This document shows positions 24,096 to 33,497 of a stretch of 64,000 bases of DNA, in pieces. Positions within the stretch are counted from its first letter, which is position 1; the number at the start of each line of letters is the position of its first letter. A program made the position numbers and the translations under genes. Source of the stretch: an uncultured Anaerolineales bacterium (GTDB lineage Bacteria; Chloroflexota; Anaerolineae; Anaerolineales; UBA4823); the NCBI GenBank assembly GCA_937928795.1, contig CALFWB010000059.1, positions 1 through 64,000 of the forward strand. Reading direction: 5' to 3'. The notes below the pieces were generated by a model. That model worked only from the letters and a program-made list of their open reading frames with translations. It was not told where the DNA came from and did no database searches.

Positions 24096-24824
24096 ATGTC
24101 CTCTCTTGACCATAAGGCTTTGCTGAAGGTCTTGAAATCGGGTAGCTTACAACTGGAGGGGGAATTTGTGTGGGGATCGAATTCTACTTTTTATGTGACG
24201 ATCAATTCGGATGGGCAAGTCTGGCGGGCGGTTTATAAACCGCTACGCGGCGAACGCCCTTTGTGGGATTTTCCACCGCGGACTCTTGCCAGGCGCGAAG
24301 TGGCCGCTTATCTGGTGAGTCAAGCTTTAGGATGGGAATTAGTGCCGCCGACCGTCTTTCGAGAGGATGCTCCATTTGGTGCTGGCTCAATTCAACTCTA
24401 TATTGAGCATGACCCAGACTATCACTTTTTTGCTTTCACGCAAAGAGATCGCCAGCGCCTCCGCCCGGTTGTCGCGTTTGACCTAGTGGTAAACAATGCC
24501 GATCGCAAAGCCGGGCATGTCTTAGTCGATAAAGACCGGCATATTTGGTGCATTGACCATGGCATTTGCTTTCATGTCGAGGAGAAATTGCGTACCGTGC
24601 TGTGGGACTTTGCTGCCGAGCCAATTCCAGCCGAACTGGTGAACGACTTAAGACGCGTTAGGGAAGAAATTGAAGCCGAAACCGATTGGGTTAAGCAGTT
24701 GCAAAGTTATCTTTCAATGGCTGAGATTGTCGCTTTGCAGGAGCGTATCGAGGCAATCCTGCGAGATCCATTCTTTCCGTCACCGCCGGAAGACCGGCGT
24801 CCTTTCCCGTGGCCACCCATCTAA
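24096..24824 (+). CDS. SCO1664 family protein, distant phosphatidylinositol-kinase-like fold
   Basis: The start at 24096 (MSSLDHKALLKVLKSG) follows the DUF3090 stop closely. The 242-residue protein has KPLRGERPLWDFPPRTLARREVAAYLVSQALGW, a catalytic-loop-like FDLVVNNADRKAGHVLVD and IWCIDHGICFHVEEKLRTVLWDFA, resembling the N/D motifs of the PI3/4-kinase superfamily. It may be an atypical kinase acting on a protein or small molecule; the substrate is unknown. It forms a conserved pair with DUF3090. Confidence 0.87.
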   Translation: MSSLDHKALLKVLKSGSLQLEGEFVWGSNSTFYVTINSDGQVWRAVYKPLRGERPLWDFPPRTLARREVAAYLVSQALGWELVPPTVFREDAPFGAGSIQLYIEHDPDYHFFAFTQRDRQRLRPVVAFDLVVNNADRKAGHVLVDKDRHIWCIDHGICFHVEEKLRTVLWDFAAEPIPAELVNDLRRVREEIEAETDWVKQLQSYLSMAEIVALQERIEAILRDPFFPSPPEDRRPFPWPPI

Positions 24825-24834
24825 TGGATGTGAA

Positions 24835-25866
24835 ATGGAACCGCAAAGGGTACGAGTGGCGTTCGTTGGGTTTGGGAATGTGGGGCAGGCTTTGGCACGC
24901 CTGTTTCTGCGCAAAAGCGATGAACTGCGCCAACAATATAATCTGCAAGTTGAGGTGAGCGGAATCGCCACCGGCCGCCATGGCATTGCCTGCGATCCGA
25001 ATGGAATAGACCTGACTGACGCCCTGCAAGTTATTCAGAGCGATCAGGCACTTGACCTCCTCTCAAAGAGAAATTGTGGGACGATTGAAGACTGCCTCGC
25101 AACTTGTCAGGCTGATGTGCTCTTTGAGAGCATTCCGGTCAATTATCAGGATGGCCAACCGGCCTTGGATATCCTCAGACAGGCTTTATCTCTCAGAATG
25201 CACGCCATAACCGCCAATAAGGGGCCTGTTGTGCACGGGTATGCTGAGCTCAGTCGTTTAGCCAGAGAAAATGGTCGCCATTTTTTGTTCGAGTCGACCG
25301 TGATGGATGGCACACCAATTTTTTCATTGTTTCGCCATTGCTTACCTGCTGCTGACCTTAGGGGTATTAACGGCATTCTCAATTCGACTACAAATTACGT
25401 CCTGACGCGCATGGAACAGGGCGATAGCTTTGAAGGGGCTGTGAAAGCCGCTCAACAAATCGGTATTACGGAGACTGACCCGAGTGGGGATATTGACGGC
25501 TGGGATGCTGCAATCAAATTGGCCGCTTTGGCAACGGTGCTAATGGATTTTCCTCTCAAACCCCACCAGGTTGAGCGATACGGTATCCGTTCTCTGGATG
25601 AGACGAAGGTCCAAGCTGCTCTCAAGCAGGGCAAACGTTGGAAATTGGTTTGCCGCGCTTGGCGCGAAGATTCACGGGTGAGAGCCAAAGTGGCTCCAGA
25701 AATGGTCACAGCGGACTCTCCGATGTATAATGTTAATGGCACGTCCAGCATTGCACAATTTGACACCGATACCCTTGGCCTTCTGACGATCATCGAACAA
25801 GACCCTTCTCCCGACACTACTGCTTACGGACTTTTTGCCGATTTTATCCGAGCTATTCAAGCATAA
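24835..25866 (+). CDS. hom: Homoserine dehydrogenase
   Basis: This 343-residue oxidoreductase reduces aspartate semialdehyde to homoserine with NAD(P)H for threonine and methionine synthesis. The dinucleotide loop is VAFVGFGNVGQALARLF; substrate motifs are TANKGPVVHGY, ESTVMDGTPIFSL and GILNSTTNYVLTRMEQG, and the catalytic Lys and Asp lie in DPSGDIDGWDAAIKLA. The C-terminal ACT regulatory domain of longer forms is absent, so feedback control by threonine is not expected. The ATG at 24835 is chosen because the domain starts there. It lies 10 bases after the SCO1664-type gene and 23 before the CoA-transferase. Confidence 0.9.
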   Translation: MEPQRVRVAFVGFGNVGQALARLFLRKSDELRQQYNLQVEVSGIATGRHGIACDPNGIDLTDALQVIQSDQALDLLSKRNCGTIEDCLATCQADVLFESIPVNYQDGQPALDILRQALSLRMHAITANKGPVVHGYAELSRLARENGRHFLFESTVMDGTPIFSLFRHCLPAADLRGINGILNSTTNYVLTRMEQGDSFEGAVKAAQQIGITETDPSGDIDGWDAAIKLAALATVLMDFPLKPHQVERYGIRSLDETKVQAALKQGKRWKLVCRAWREDSRVRAKVAPEMVTADSPMYNVNGTSSIAQFDTDTLGLLTIIEQDPSPDTTAYGLFADFIRAIQA

Positions 25867-25889
25867 ATTTTCCGAAAAGGAGGGGACGG

Positions 25890-26861
25890 ATGAAAATCCT
25901 CGACTCAGGAAGCGGCAAACTCATTCAACCGCCTGACATTGACGCATTTCGTGAGTGGAATCGCCAGAAAAGTAAGGAATTAATCGACAAGCGAATGAGT
26001 GAAGCGGAAGCGGTGAGCCGTTTTGTTCATGACGGCGATTACATTGGCACCGAACTCTACGGGACGGTGCGTTGTCCCATGTCATTGGTTAGGGAAATTA
26101 TCCGCCAGGGGAAAAAAGATTTGCGCCTGGCAGGGCAAGGAGTGATGGAATTAGATCTGCTGTTGGCGGCCCATACCGTCAAAGAAATCGACATTACGTA
26201 TGTTGGCTTGGAAGTCTATGGGGTGTCCAACGGCTTGCGACGAGAAGTAGAGAGTGGGCGAGTGGAAACGGTGGTTGACTGGAGCAATGCCAGCATTGCC
26301 TGGCGATTCAAAGCAGCCGCAATGGGAGTGCCTTTCATTCCCGTGCGTTCCAATTTAGGCACGGATACCTTTAAACACAGTGCGGCAAAGGTGGTGGAAT
26401 GTCCGTTCACCGGCAAGCCAATCTGCTTACTGCCGGCATTAATTCTGGATGTGGGGTTGATCCATGTCCATCGCGCCGATAAATATGGCAACGCCCAAAT
26501 AGAAGGCATCAGTGGTTTTGCAGCCGAAATGGCGCGCGCCTCGAAAAGATTGATTATTAGTGCCGAAGAAATTATCGATGAGGAAGAGATTCGCCGTCAC
26601 CCTAATCGCACGATTATCCCCTATTATCTGGTGGATGCCGTTGTCCATGCGCCTTTTGGTTCGCATCCGGGTGAGATGTGCTATCTATATCGCCGAGACG
26701 AGGAGAAAATCCGCGAATGGGTGGAAGCAGCTAAGACCGAAGAGACTGCCCAAGCCTATTTCAAGAAGTATATCTTCGATGTGCCTGACCATCAAGCCTA
26801 TTTGGACTTAATCGGCAAGGAGCATTTAGAGAACTTACGCTATCGAGCGGAGGTAAATTGA
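25890..26861 (+). CDS. CoA-transferase subunit A (glutaconate CoA-transferase-like)
   Basis: A 323-residue alpha subunit of a family I CoA-transferase. The N-terminal DKRMSEAEAVSRFVHDGDYIGTELYGTVRCPMSLVREII and the G-rich and aromatic pattern after it match GctA-like proteins, as does the late HAPFGSHPGEM segment. Together with the next gene it should move CoA between a short dicarboxylic, branched or 3-oxo acid and acetyl-CoA. AAAAGGAGGGGA gives a strong ribosome-binding site. Confidence 0.85.
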   Translation: MKILDSGSGKLIQPPDIDAFREWNRQKSKELIDKRMSEAEAVSRFVHDGDYIGTELYGTVRCPMSLVREIIRQGKKDLRLAGQGVMELDLLLAAHTVKEIDITYVGLEVYGVSNGLRREVESGRVETVVDWSNASIAWRFKAAAMGVPFIPVRSNLGTDTFKHSAAKVVECPFTGKPICLLPALILDVGLIHVHRADKYGNAQIEGISGFAAEMARASKRLIISAEEIIDEEEIRRHPNRTIIPYYLVDAVVHAPFGSHPGEMCYLYRRDEEKIREWVEAAKTEETAQAYFKKYIFDVPDHQAYLDLIGKEHLENLRYRAEVN

Positions 26862-26862
26862 G

Positions 26863-27630
26863 ATGAGCGAGGTGGAATATAACCCAACCGAGTTATTAAT
26901 CTGCACAGCAGCCCGCATGATGCCCGATAAAACAACCGCTTTTATCGGCACGGGCATCCCTTTGTTGGCAGCAGCTTTAGCCCAGAGGATGCACGCTCCG
27001 AATTTGGTGCCGATTTTTGAATTTGGCGGCACAGGGGCAATTTTAGAAAGGATACCCATTGCAGTGGGGGAAGAAAACACCTTCCATCGTGCTGTTGCAG
27101 CTTCGGGAATTTGCGATATTGTTGAGACTGCGCAACGCGGGTTTATCGAATTCGGTTTTCTCGGTGGCGCGCAAATCGATCGCTATGGCAATTTGAACAG
27201 TACGGTCATCGGTGACTATGCGCGTCCTAAGGTGCGTTTGCCCGGCAGCGGCGGTGCGAATGATGTCGGTTCGCATTGTTGGAGGACAATCATCATCATG
27301 CGCCATGACCGCAAACGCTTTGTGGAAAAGGTGGACTTTATCACAACCCCCGGCTATTTGGATGGTCCGGGTGGGCGAGAGCGGGCTGGTTTGCCGCCAA
27401 ATACAGGTCCCTATCGGGTGGTGACCAACCTGGCGGTTTTGGGTTTTCACCCAGAGAGTAAGGAAATGATGTTGTTGGCAACGCAGCCGGGCGTCACAGT
27501 GGAACAAGTGATTGCTGAAACGGGTTTTAGGCTGCTGCTTGCCGAAAAAATTGAAGAAAATCCTCCACCGACGAAGGAGGAACTACGCATCTTGCGCGAG
27601 GAGGTAGATAAAGAGAGGTTTTATATATAG
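26863..27630 (+). CDS. CoA-transferase subunit B (glutaconate CoA-transferase-like)
   Basis: This is the 255-residue beta subunit, starting one base after the alpha subunit stop, with GGAGG upstream. NPTELLICTAARMMPDKTTAFIGTGIPLLAAALAQ opens the fold; the Glu in IFEFGGTGA is the probable thioester nucleophile; GGAQIDRYGNLNSTVIGDYARPKVRLPGSGGANDVGS is characteristic of GctB-like subunits. The exact acid substrate is not determined by sequence. It is the last gene of the plus-strand run; a repeat follows. Confidence 0.87.
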   Translation: MSEVEYNPTELLICTAARMMPDKTTAFIGTGIPLLAAALAQRMHAPNLVPIFEFGGTGAILERIPIAVGEENTFHRAVAASGICDIVETAQRGFIEFGFLGGAQIDRYGNLNSTVIGDYARPKVRLPGSGGANDVGSHCWRTIIIMRHDRKRFVEKVDFITTPGYLDGPGGRERAGLPPNTGPYRVVTNLAVLGFHPESKEMMLLATQPGVTVEQVIAETGFRLLLAEKIEENPPPTKEELRILREEVDKERFYI

Positions 27631-27710
27631 GGATGTCCAATCGGTGGGAGGGCAAAATCATGTCGCTCACAAGGAGGCTGCTTAGCTTAGATGGTCAGGA
27701 CAATAGGATA

Positions 27711-27784
27711 AACCACCAGGCCACAAGGATACAAAGGACGTTCAACAGATATTCTTGGTCTATTCCTTGGCGCCCTTGTGGTGA
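27711..27784. repeat. Palindromic intergenic repeat, family B
   Basis: ACCACCAGGCCACAAGGATA with CAAAGGA (27711-27738) is complemented imperfectly by TTCCTTGGCGCCCTTGTGGTG (27763-27783). It lies in the 197-base gap between the convergent gctB-like and cyclodeaminase genes and may serve as their common 3' end. No gene is seen in the gap. Confidence 0.6.
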
Positions 27785-27827
27785 GTTTCTTTGCACCCTC
27801 ACCAGGGTGATTGGGGAATGTATCTTG

Positions 27828-28808
27828 CTATAAGGGTAGCTCCACGCCTAGTCCCATCTCTTTTGCCCGTTGGAAGATAGTCGGCGCAACGGCTATATCA
27901 TCCAGTGCTAGGCCTAGGTTCATCGCCATGGTGCGCTCGGTCGCAGATTGGCGTGCGGCTTTTTTGCCTGCCACGATTTCTCCGAGATCGGCATATGGTT
28001 GAGGAGTTTCCTTGAAGTATCCAATCGTGCGATAATACTCCATTTGGGCTAAATCGTCGGTTGTGAATTTATCTATTTGGGCTAGGGCTTCTCCCTTCCA
28101 ATAGGAGTCGTAATCCACAGCACTGGCAAAAGCGCCGGGTTGAAGCCAGTCTTTTTCAATGGTTGGGGTTGGGTTTTTGAGGATCGGTCCGGCAGTGACC
28201 ACAATATCGCTCTGGGTGACGGCTGCTTGGGAATTTGTTACCCCGATAAACTCAATGGTTGGGAATTTTTGGCGCATTTCGGCGAGGAACTTTTCTTGAG
28301 CTTGGGGAAGAATATCATAAGCATAGACCCGTTCGATCGGGAATAGGGTAGCCATTGCCTCTGTGTGTGTTCGACCTTGCACGCCACAACCGAGGATGCC
28401 TAAAGTCTTCGAGTCGGGGCGAGCAAGATATTTAGCCGAGAGCGCCGAAGCTGCGCCAGTGCGATAAGCGGTAATCCATGTACAATCCATTACGGCATAC
28501 GGGAGGCCTGTTTCTTCGTCATTTAAGATCAACAGCCCAGATATGTATGGAAGCCCCTTTTTCGGATTATCGGGATAACCACTAACCCACTTTACCCCTG
28601 CCGCATAGAGCGAGGGGATGTAGGCGGGCATAGCGTGAATGAAGGCGTTCGGTAAGGTATGGATGCCTAGTTTGGGAGGCAGTTCTACCTTCCCTTCGCC
28701 TTTTTCACGAAAGGCTTTTTCCAATAAATCAATAATTGTGGGCAGGTCTAAAGCGACTTTCTCGACATCTTGGCGAGAGAGATAGAGGAAATGCAAATTG
28801 CTCGTCAT
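27828..28808 (-). CDS. Ornithine cyclodeaminase/mu-crystallin family protein
   Basis: The 326-residue protein belongs to the ornithine cyclodeaminase fold: LLILNDEETGLPYAVMDCTWITAYRTGAASALSAKYLA, then the Rossmann loop LGILGCGVQGRTHTEAM, and VVTAGPILKNPTPTIEKDWLQPGA. Family members deaminate ornithine to proline, reduce cyclic imino acids, or act as alanine dehydrogenase in archaea; the sequence does not separate these. It is downstream of the thiolase gene with a 24-base gap. Confidence 0.85.
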   Translation of the reverse strand: MTSNLHFLYLSRQDVEKVALDLPTIIDLLEKAFREKGEGKVELPPKLGIHTLPNAFIHAMPAYIPSLYAAGVKWVSGYPDNPKKGLPYISGLLILNDEETGLPYAVMDCTWITAYRTGAASALSAKYLARPDSKTLGILGCGVQGRTHTEAMATLFPIERVYAYDILPQAQEKFLAEMRQKFPTIEFIGVTNSQAAVTQSDIVVTAGPILKNPTPTIEKDWLQPGAFASAVDYDSYWKGEALAQIDKFTTDDLAQMEYYRTIGYFKETPQPYADLGEIVAGKKAARQSATERTMAMNLGLALDDIAVAPTIFQRAKEMGLGVELPL

Positions 28809-28832
28809 CTCACGTTACCTCCTGAAAGCTGT

Positions 28833-30056
28833 TTATTCATCCAACCATTCTACAATGGTGGCTTCTCCTTGCCCAACACCGACGCACAAGGTTGCCAATC
28901 CATAAAATGGACGGCGGGCGGTTGGAGCGCGGCGACGCATCTCGTGAAGCAGGGTAGTCATGATGCGTGCCCCAGAGCATCCCAAGGGGTGCCCTAAGGC
29001 AATGGCACCGCCGTTGACGTTTGTAATTTCGTGCGCCAAGCCTAATTCTTCCATCACCACAAGGGACTGAATGGCGAAGGCTTCGTTGAGCTCAATCAGT
29101 TGGATATCTTGAATCGAAAGGCCGGCGCGTTGGAGGGCTTTTTGGGTAGCGGGGACAGGGCCGATGCCCATAATGCGCGGCGACACACCGGCTGCGGCGG
29201 AAGTGATGATGCGGGCTATCGGTTTTAAGCCCAGTTCAGTCGCTTTTTCTCGGCTGGTGAGCAAAAGCGCAGCCGCACCGTCATTTAATCCCGATGAATT
29301 GCCGGCTGTGACCGTGCCGCCTGAGCGAAATGCTGGCTTGAGGCGAGCTAGTGACTCCATGGACGTATCTCGGCGCGGGCGTTCATCAGTTGTTGCCAAA
29401 ATTGGGTCGCCTTTGGGTTGCGGGATAGGCACCGGGGCAATTTCTTCGGCAAATTTACCGCTATCGATGGCGGCAATAGCACGTTGATGGCTAGCAAGGG
29501 CAAACGCATCTTGTTTCTCACGCGTGAGATGGGGATATTGTTCTGCCAAATTTTCGGCGGTTTCGCCCATCGATTCAGTGCCGTAGAGCGCTTGCATTTG
29601 GGGGTTGGGGTAGCGCCAGCCTAGGGCGGTATCCCATGCGGTTAGGTTGCCGAAGGCAAAAGGCTTTTCAGCTTTTGGGATGGAATAAGGAGCGCGTGAC
29701 ATGCTTTCTACACCCCCAGCGATAAAGACCTCCCCTTCACCGCTTTTGATGGCGCGAGCAGCTTGATTGATAGCCGCTAAGCCGCTTGCGCATAGCCGAT
29801 TGATCGTCACTCCGGCAACCTGCACCGGGAAGCCGGCCAATAAAAGTGCCATACGGGCTATATTGCGATTGTCTTCGCCAGCTTGGTTGGCACAACCGAG
29901 ATAAACTTCTTCAACTAGCGCCGGGTCGATGCGCGTGCGTTCAATGAGAGCTTTCAAGATGTGGGCAGCAAGATCGTCTGGGCGAACGGAAGCGAGGATT
30001 CCTCCTAGAGCACCGATGGGTGTGCGCACAGCGTCGATAATCACTGCTTCTGGCAT
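28833..30056 (-). CDS. Thiolase (acetyl-CoA acetyltransferase or 3-ketoacyl-CoA thiolase)
   Basis: The 407-residue enzyme has the nucleophilic Cys in [33 protein letters not shown] with the catalytic His, and the second Cys in [10 protein letters not shown]. It begins [16 protein letters not shown]. Such thiolases condense or split acyl-Co[15 protein letters not shown] and the overall pattern resemble PcaF/FadA-type degradative thiolases. The start at 30056 has AAAGGA upstream. Together with the ornithine cyclodeaminase-like gene and ogt it forms a minus-strand run. Confidence 0.9.
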   Translation of the reverse strand: MPEAVIIDAVRTPIGALGGILASVRPDDLAAHILKALIERTRIDPALVEEVYLGCANQAGEDNRNIARMALLLAGFPVQVAGVTINRLCASGLAAINQAARAIKSGEGEVFIAGGVESMSRAPYSIPKAEKPFAFGNLTAWDTALGWRYPNPQMQALYGTESMGETAENLAEQYPHLTREKQDAFALASHQRAIAAIDSGKFAEEIAPVPIPQPKGDPILATTDERPRRDTSMESLARLKPAFRSGGTVTAGNSSGLNDGAAALLLTSREKATELGLKPIARIITSAAAGVSPRIMGIGPVPATQKALQRAGLSIQDIQLIELNEAFAIQSLVVMEELGLAHEITNVNGGAIALGHPLGCSGARIMTTLLHEMRRRAPTARRPFYGLATLCVGVGQGEATIVEWLDE

Positions 30057-30085
30057 GGGTTTACCATCCTTTCTGTAGGAAAATT

Positions 30086-30622
30086 TCAAATACTTACCCC
30101 TTCTAGTCTTAATAGGCGTGCCTTGGTTTCTAAGCCATCCGGCGCGCTATAGCCATGAAGAGAACCATTGCGGCTGATTACGCGATGACAAGGGATAATG
30201 ATCGGTATCGGATTGTGCGCTTCGACCTGTCCAACGGCGCGTGCTGCGCCTGGTTTACCAATCTCGCTAGCAATTTCGCCGTAGGTCTTAACTTGCCCAT
30301 AAGGGATCGCAAACGTGCGGCGTAGGACTTGCTCTTGGAAGGGGGTGAGTCTTCGCCAATCAATTGGCAAGCTAAAAGCTCGGAGCCTGCCGTGGAAGTA
30401 GGCTTCTAATTGTTCAATTGCTTGTTGCAAAAGGAGCGATGGGGCTCGTTGAGGGATAAATCCTCTGAGGCGCAAGCTTTCTTCAAACACTTCTGGATGA
30501 GTTTGCATCTCAAGGAAAGCTAAGCCAGCTTCAGAAGCTGCCAGCCCAATTTGCCCAAAAGGGGTTTGAGAAAGATAAGCGACCGACAGACTGAGTGGAT
30601 GAGAAATGACTTTGGATTGCAT
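30086..30622 (-). CDS. ogt: Methylated-DNA-protein cysteine methyltransferase
   Basis: The 178-residue suicide repair protein removes O6-alkyl groups from guanine onto Cys145 in IPCHRVI. The upstream [27 protein letters not shown] is the DNA-binding helix-turn-helix and Asn hinge region; a short N-terminal domain precedes it and no Ada activator domain is present. ATG at 30622 has GGAG upstream; a TTG 12 bases earlier is possible. It lies between the thiolase and the ABC permease genes, an unrelated mixture. Confidence 0.92.
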   Translation of the reverse strand: MQSKVISHPLSLSVAYLSQTPFGQIGLAASEAGLAFLEMQTHPEVFEESLRLRGFIPQRAPSLLLQQAIEQLEAYFHGRLRAFSLPIDWRRLTPFQEQVLRRTFAIPYGQVKTYGEIASEIGKPGAARAVGQVEAHNPIPIIIPCHRVISRNGSLHGYSAPDGLETKARLLRLEGVSI

Positions 30623-30638
30623 GTTTTGCTCCAAAAGC

Positions 30639-31514
30639 TCAATAGTTGGTTACGGTGTCAATAAGCCCTAATTCTCTGGCTCGGTGCTCGCAGGCTCGAA
30701 AGACGAGGATGGAAATGATGGCAAACAGAAAGGTTAGGGCGACCAAGATCAAATAAAGTTCGCTATTTGAGAAACTCTGTAAGGTAGGGAAGCTGGAAGC
30801 AACTTTGCCTACTAGTAAACGGCGCAGAAGTTCGAGCCAATAGGTAATAGGCATAAGAAAACCGATCGGGCGCAGATAGGCAGGTAAGACTTCCAGAGGG
30901 AAAATGGCTCCACTGAAAAGGTAAAGTGCTCCGGCTACTGCCTCGCCGACGCCGAACATGTGGTGGACGAGGAGGAGCATGACCCCGGCTAGAGTCAAAC
31001 CCATTAGGGCTAACATCATGACTCCGGTGAAGAGCGTTAGGAGGAAAAAGCTCCAATTGACTTGATCGATGTCGATTGAAATTTTGAGAAACAGCACGCC
31101 AAAAAGAATGGTCACGAAAACAGAAATGGAGGCAATGATGAAGCGCGCTACCCCGCGACCAAGCAGGTAAGACGGAAAGTGTACTGGGGCGGTATAGATG
31201 TATTTCATGGTTTTATAATGCTCACGATCGTCAATCACTGCCCAAGAGATGCCGGTCATGACATGCCCGACATACATATAGAAAGCATTTCCTAGGTAAA
31301 TATAAGGGAAGATTGGTGATTCAAAATCGGCTTGGGTAATAACGCTATACATGATGACCAAAATGGCAGCGCTGGAAAGCGGTTTGATCAGCGAGTAAAT
31401 AGCAAAGAGGAACGGGTCAGCCCAGTTCGATTCGATTTGCCAGCCAAGCCAAGTCGCTAAGCGAAAGGAGCGCCAGAAGATAGGTGCGGAAGATAACAAG
31501 CGCGTAGTTTTCAT
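30639..31514 (-). CDS. ABC-2 type exporter permease, second subunit
   Basis: A 291-residue membrane protein with six hydrophobic segments in the ABC-2 pattern: WADPFLFAIYSLIKPLSSAAIL, FYMYVGHVMTGISWAVIDDREHYKTMKYIYTAPVHF and GALYLFSGAIFPLEVLPAYLRPIGFLMPITYWLE. The FSGAIFPLEVLP stretch is characteristic of drug or polysaccharide exporters. It is the third gene of an ATPase-permease-permease operon. The substrate is unknown. Confidence 0.85.
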   Translation of the reverse strand: MKTTRLLSSAPIFWRSFRLATWLGWQIESNWADPFLFAIYSLIKPLSSAAILVIMYSVITQADFESPIFPYIYLGNAFYMYVGHVMTGISWAVIDDREHYKTMKYIYTAPVHFPSYLLGRGVARFIIASISVFVTILFGVLFLKISIDIDQVNWSFFLLTLFTGVMMLALMGLTLAGVMLLLVHHMFGVGEAVAGALYLFSGAIFPLEVLPAYLRPIGFLMPITYWLELLRRLLVGKVASSFPTLQSFSNSELYLILVALTFLFAIISILVFRACEHRARELGLIDTVTNY

Positions 31515-31529
31515 TTTTTTGAGTCGGTT

Positions 31530-32354
31530 TCACCGGCGTGATTCGGTTAATCGCCCTTCGCGAATGGCAAGTTTTTCCATGTAGTTTAGCAACCAATGGG
31601 CGCCGAGAAGGAAAATGCCGCACAAAACCAGCAAGCCGATCACTTCATCGCGCACATCCAGGAAGCCAAATTGAGCAGCGGAAGGGAAAACAAGCTGACG
31701 CATAGCATCTAATCCTAAGGTTAATGGGATCAGAGAAGCGCTGAGCGCAATCCAGAACCCGAGATTTTTGACCGGAAAATAAAAGCCGGAGATCAGGTAG
31801 ATCGGCTCTTGGGCAAGGTTGGCTAAATGCCACGCTTCACGGCTGAGCAATAGAAAAAGAGAAGCCGACATCATCCCTAAACCATAGAGCGCCGTCATGG
31901 TCAAGAAGAACACGAGAGTTAGCAGTCCAAAGTTGGCAACCATAAAACGCACCTGAAAGATCCACCCACCGATGACCAAGATCACGATTGCGCGCAAGAG
32001 GGTTGCAACCATACCACCCAGCGCCATGCCGAGCAAGATGGCCATCATCGAGTTGGGAGCCATGATATAGAGAGCTAAATTTCCTTGCTCCTTTTCCCAA
32101 TACAACTGGCTGGACATGCTCCATAGAACGTTCAGCCAGAAGGCGGTCATGGCGCCACCCATTACGACGAATCCGATATATTCTTCCGGTGCACCAATGG
32201 CTCGGTAGACAAAGACATAAGCGGCAACACCCAAAATTGGCAGAAAGATATCAAAAAACATCCACGATTTTTCGCGCTGCTGTCCGATGATGCGCGGGTA
32301 AGCGCGGGCGATAACAGTTTTGAAGAATAATTTCCAGCCACTAGCTTTCGGCAT
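31530..32354 (-). CDS. ABC-2 type exporter permease, first subunit
   Basis: A 274-residue permease with six helices in the ABC-2 pattern, including FFDIFLPILGVAAYVFVYRAIG, GGAMTAFWLNVLWSMSSQLYWEKEQGNLALYIMAP and ISGFYFPVKNLGFWIALSASLIPLTLGLD. The ATG at 32354 lies within the end of the ATPase gene (14-base overlap), so the two are coupled. The second permease follows after 15 bases; the pair probably forms a heterodimeric exporter channel. Confidence 0.85.
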   Translation of the reverse strand: MPKASGWKLFFKTVIARAYPRIIGQQREKSWMFFDIFLPILGVAAYVFVYRAIGAPEEYIGFVVMGGAMTAFWLNVLWSMSSQLYWEKEQGNLALYIMAPNSMMAILLGMALGGMVATLLRAIVILVIGGWIFQVRFMVANFGLLTLVFFLTMTALYGLGMMSASLFLLLSREAWHLANLAQEPIYLISGFYFPVKNLGFWIALSASLIPLTLGLDAMRQLVFPSAAQFGFLDVRDEVIGLLVLCGIFLLGAHWLLNYMEKLAIREGRLTESRR

Positions 32355-33366
32355 GGCTAGCGCCGTTTGTGCCACGTTCGATCTCCTCCATGCTTTTGCC
32401 GACCAGGTCAACGAAAACATCCTCCAGAGTAGGTTCGCGTTTTTGCAGGTTAATAATGCGCACTTGGTTTTCCGTCAAGGTATTAACCACAGCGGCAAGA
32501 GTTTCATCTCGGTCGAGGATGAGATCAAGGATTGCGTAGCCATCGCGGGGCTTGACACCGAATTTGCGAACTCCATGGATGGATTGAAGGTGTTGGGGAT
32601 AAGGACTCGTGACTTGACTGACTTCCAGATGGTAAATGGCTTCGCGCTGCAGACGGTACTTTAGTGACGCGGGTGTGTCACAAGCCAAGACGCGCCCCTT
32701 GTTGATAATGGCGACTCGGTCGCATAATTCTTCAGCTTCTGCCATGTAATGGGTGGTTAGAAGGATGGTGCGTTCTGGGTGTTCATCTAGCCATTGGCGG
32801 ATAAAGCGGCGCACATCTCGGGATGCGCCAACATCCAAGCCCAGGGTAGGTTCGTCCAGAAATAAGACTTGCGGGTCGGTGAGAAAGCCGCGCACGATAT
32901 TCATCTTTTGGCGCAAGCCGGTTGATAAATCCGAGGATTTGGTATTTATCCGATCGGCTAAGCCAACGATCTCGAGGAGTTGGGCAATGCGCCGATTAGC
33001 CTCTTTGGAGCTGAGTCCATAGAATTGAGCAAACATCCAGAGGTTTTCGCGCACGGTGAGCAAACCGTATCCGGAAGATTCCCCGCCAGAGACCATGTTG
33101 ATGATCGGTCGAATTTTATGCGCTTCCTTAACCACGTCATAGCCGCAGACAAGAGCGGTTCCGCTAGTAGGCGCAAGTAGGGTGGTTAGGATCTTAATCA
33201 ACGTCGTCTTCCCGGCGCCGTTCGGGCCAAGCAAGCCAAACAATTCCCCTTGATGAACCTCTAAGGAGACATCCTGCAGAGCAACTAATTGTTTAGCAGT
33301 GCTCTTCTTGCTGCCACGAATTTTGTAAACGCGACCGAGATGATTGGTTTGAATTGCAAAATTCAT
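32341..33366 (-). CDS. ABC-2 exporter ATPase (DrrA/NatA-like)
   Basis: The 341-residue ATPase has Walker A GPNGAGKTT near residue 50, signature LSTGLRQKMNIVRG, Walker B VLFLDEPTLGLDVGAS and switch His in LTTHYMAEAEELCD. After the ATPase core a C-terminal domain of about 100 residues ends in LEDVFVDLVGKS, as in DrrA-type exporters. It should power the two permeases downstream. LTTHYMAEAEELCDRV and the C-terminal EPTLEDVF fit drug, polysaccharide or lipid export. The upstream DNA carries a 10-bp direct repeat over the promoter. Confidence 0.93.
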   Translation of the reverse strand: MNFAIQTNHLGRVYKIRGSKKSTAKQLVALQDVSLEVHQGELFGLLGPNGAGKTTLIKILTTLLAPTSGTALVCGYDVVKEAHKIRPIINMVSGGESSGYGLLTVRENLWMFAQFYGLSSKEANRRIAQLLEIVGLADRINTKSSDLSTGLRQKMNIVRGFLTDPQVLFLDEPTLGLDVGASRDVRRFIRQWLDEHPERTILLTTHYMAEAEELCDRVAIINKGRVLACDTPASLKYRLQREAIYHLEVSQVTSPYPQHLQSIHGVRKFGVKPRDGYAILDLILDRDETLAAVVNTLTENQVRIINLQKREPTLEDVFVDLVGKSMEEIERGTNGASHAES

Positions 33367-33403
33367 CGTTTTTTAATCAAAACCTGCAAAATTGTTGGGT
33401 CAG

Positions 33404-33431
33404 CGTAGGTTAATCGTAGGTTAAGCGTCAA
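33404..33431 (-). promoter_or_regulatory. Promoter and double direct repeat before the ABC exporter operon
   Basis: On the plus strand CGTAGGTTAA occurs at 33404-33413 and 33415-33424, spaced 11 bases, one helix turn. Just beyond, TTGACG on the minus strand (33431-33426) is a candidate -35, so the repeats would cover the spacer and -10 region. This is the usual place for a repressor operator; the -10 itself is weak (TACGCT). Confidence 0.45.
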
Positions 33432-33497
33432 GCATTTCTCGGTGAAGTTTGATAAACTCAACATCGAAGGGCGATTTCTCTTCTTCTCCTCCTTAGA

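Noticed and set aside
27633..27833. Possible small gene after the CoA-transferase
   Set aside because: It overlaps a palindromic intergenic repeat and lacks any family pattern.
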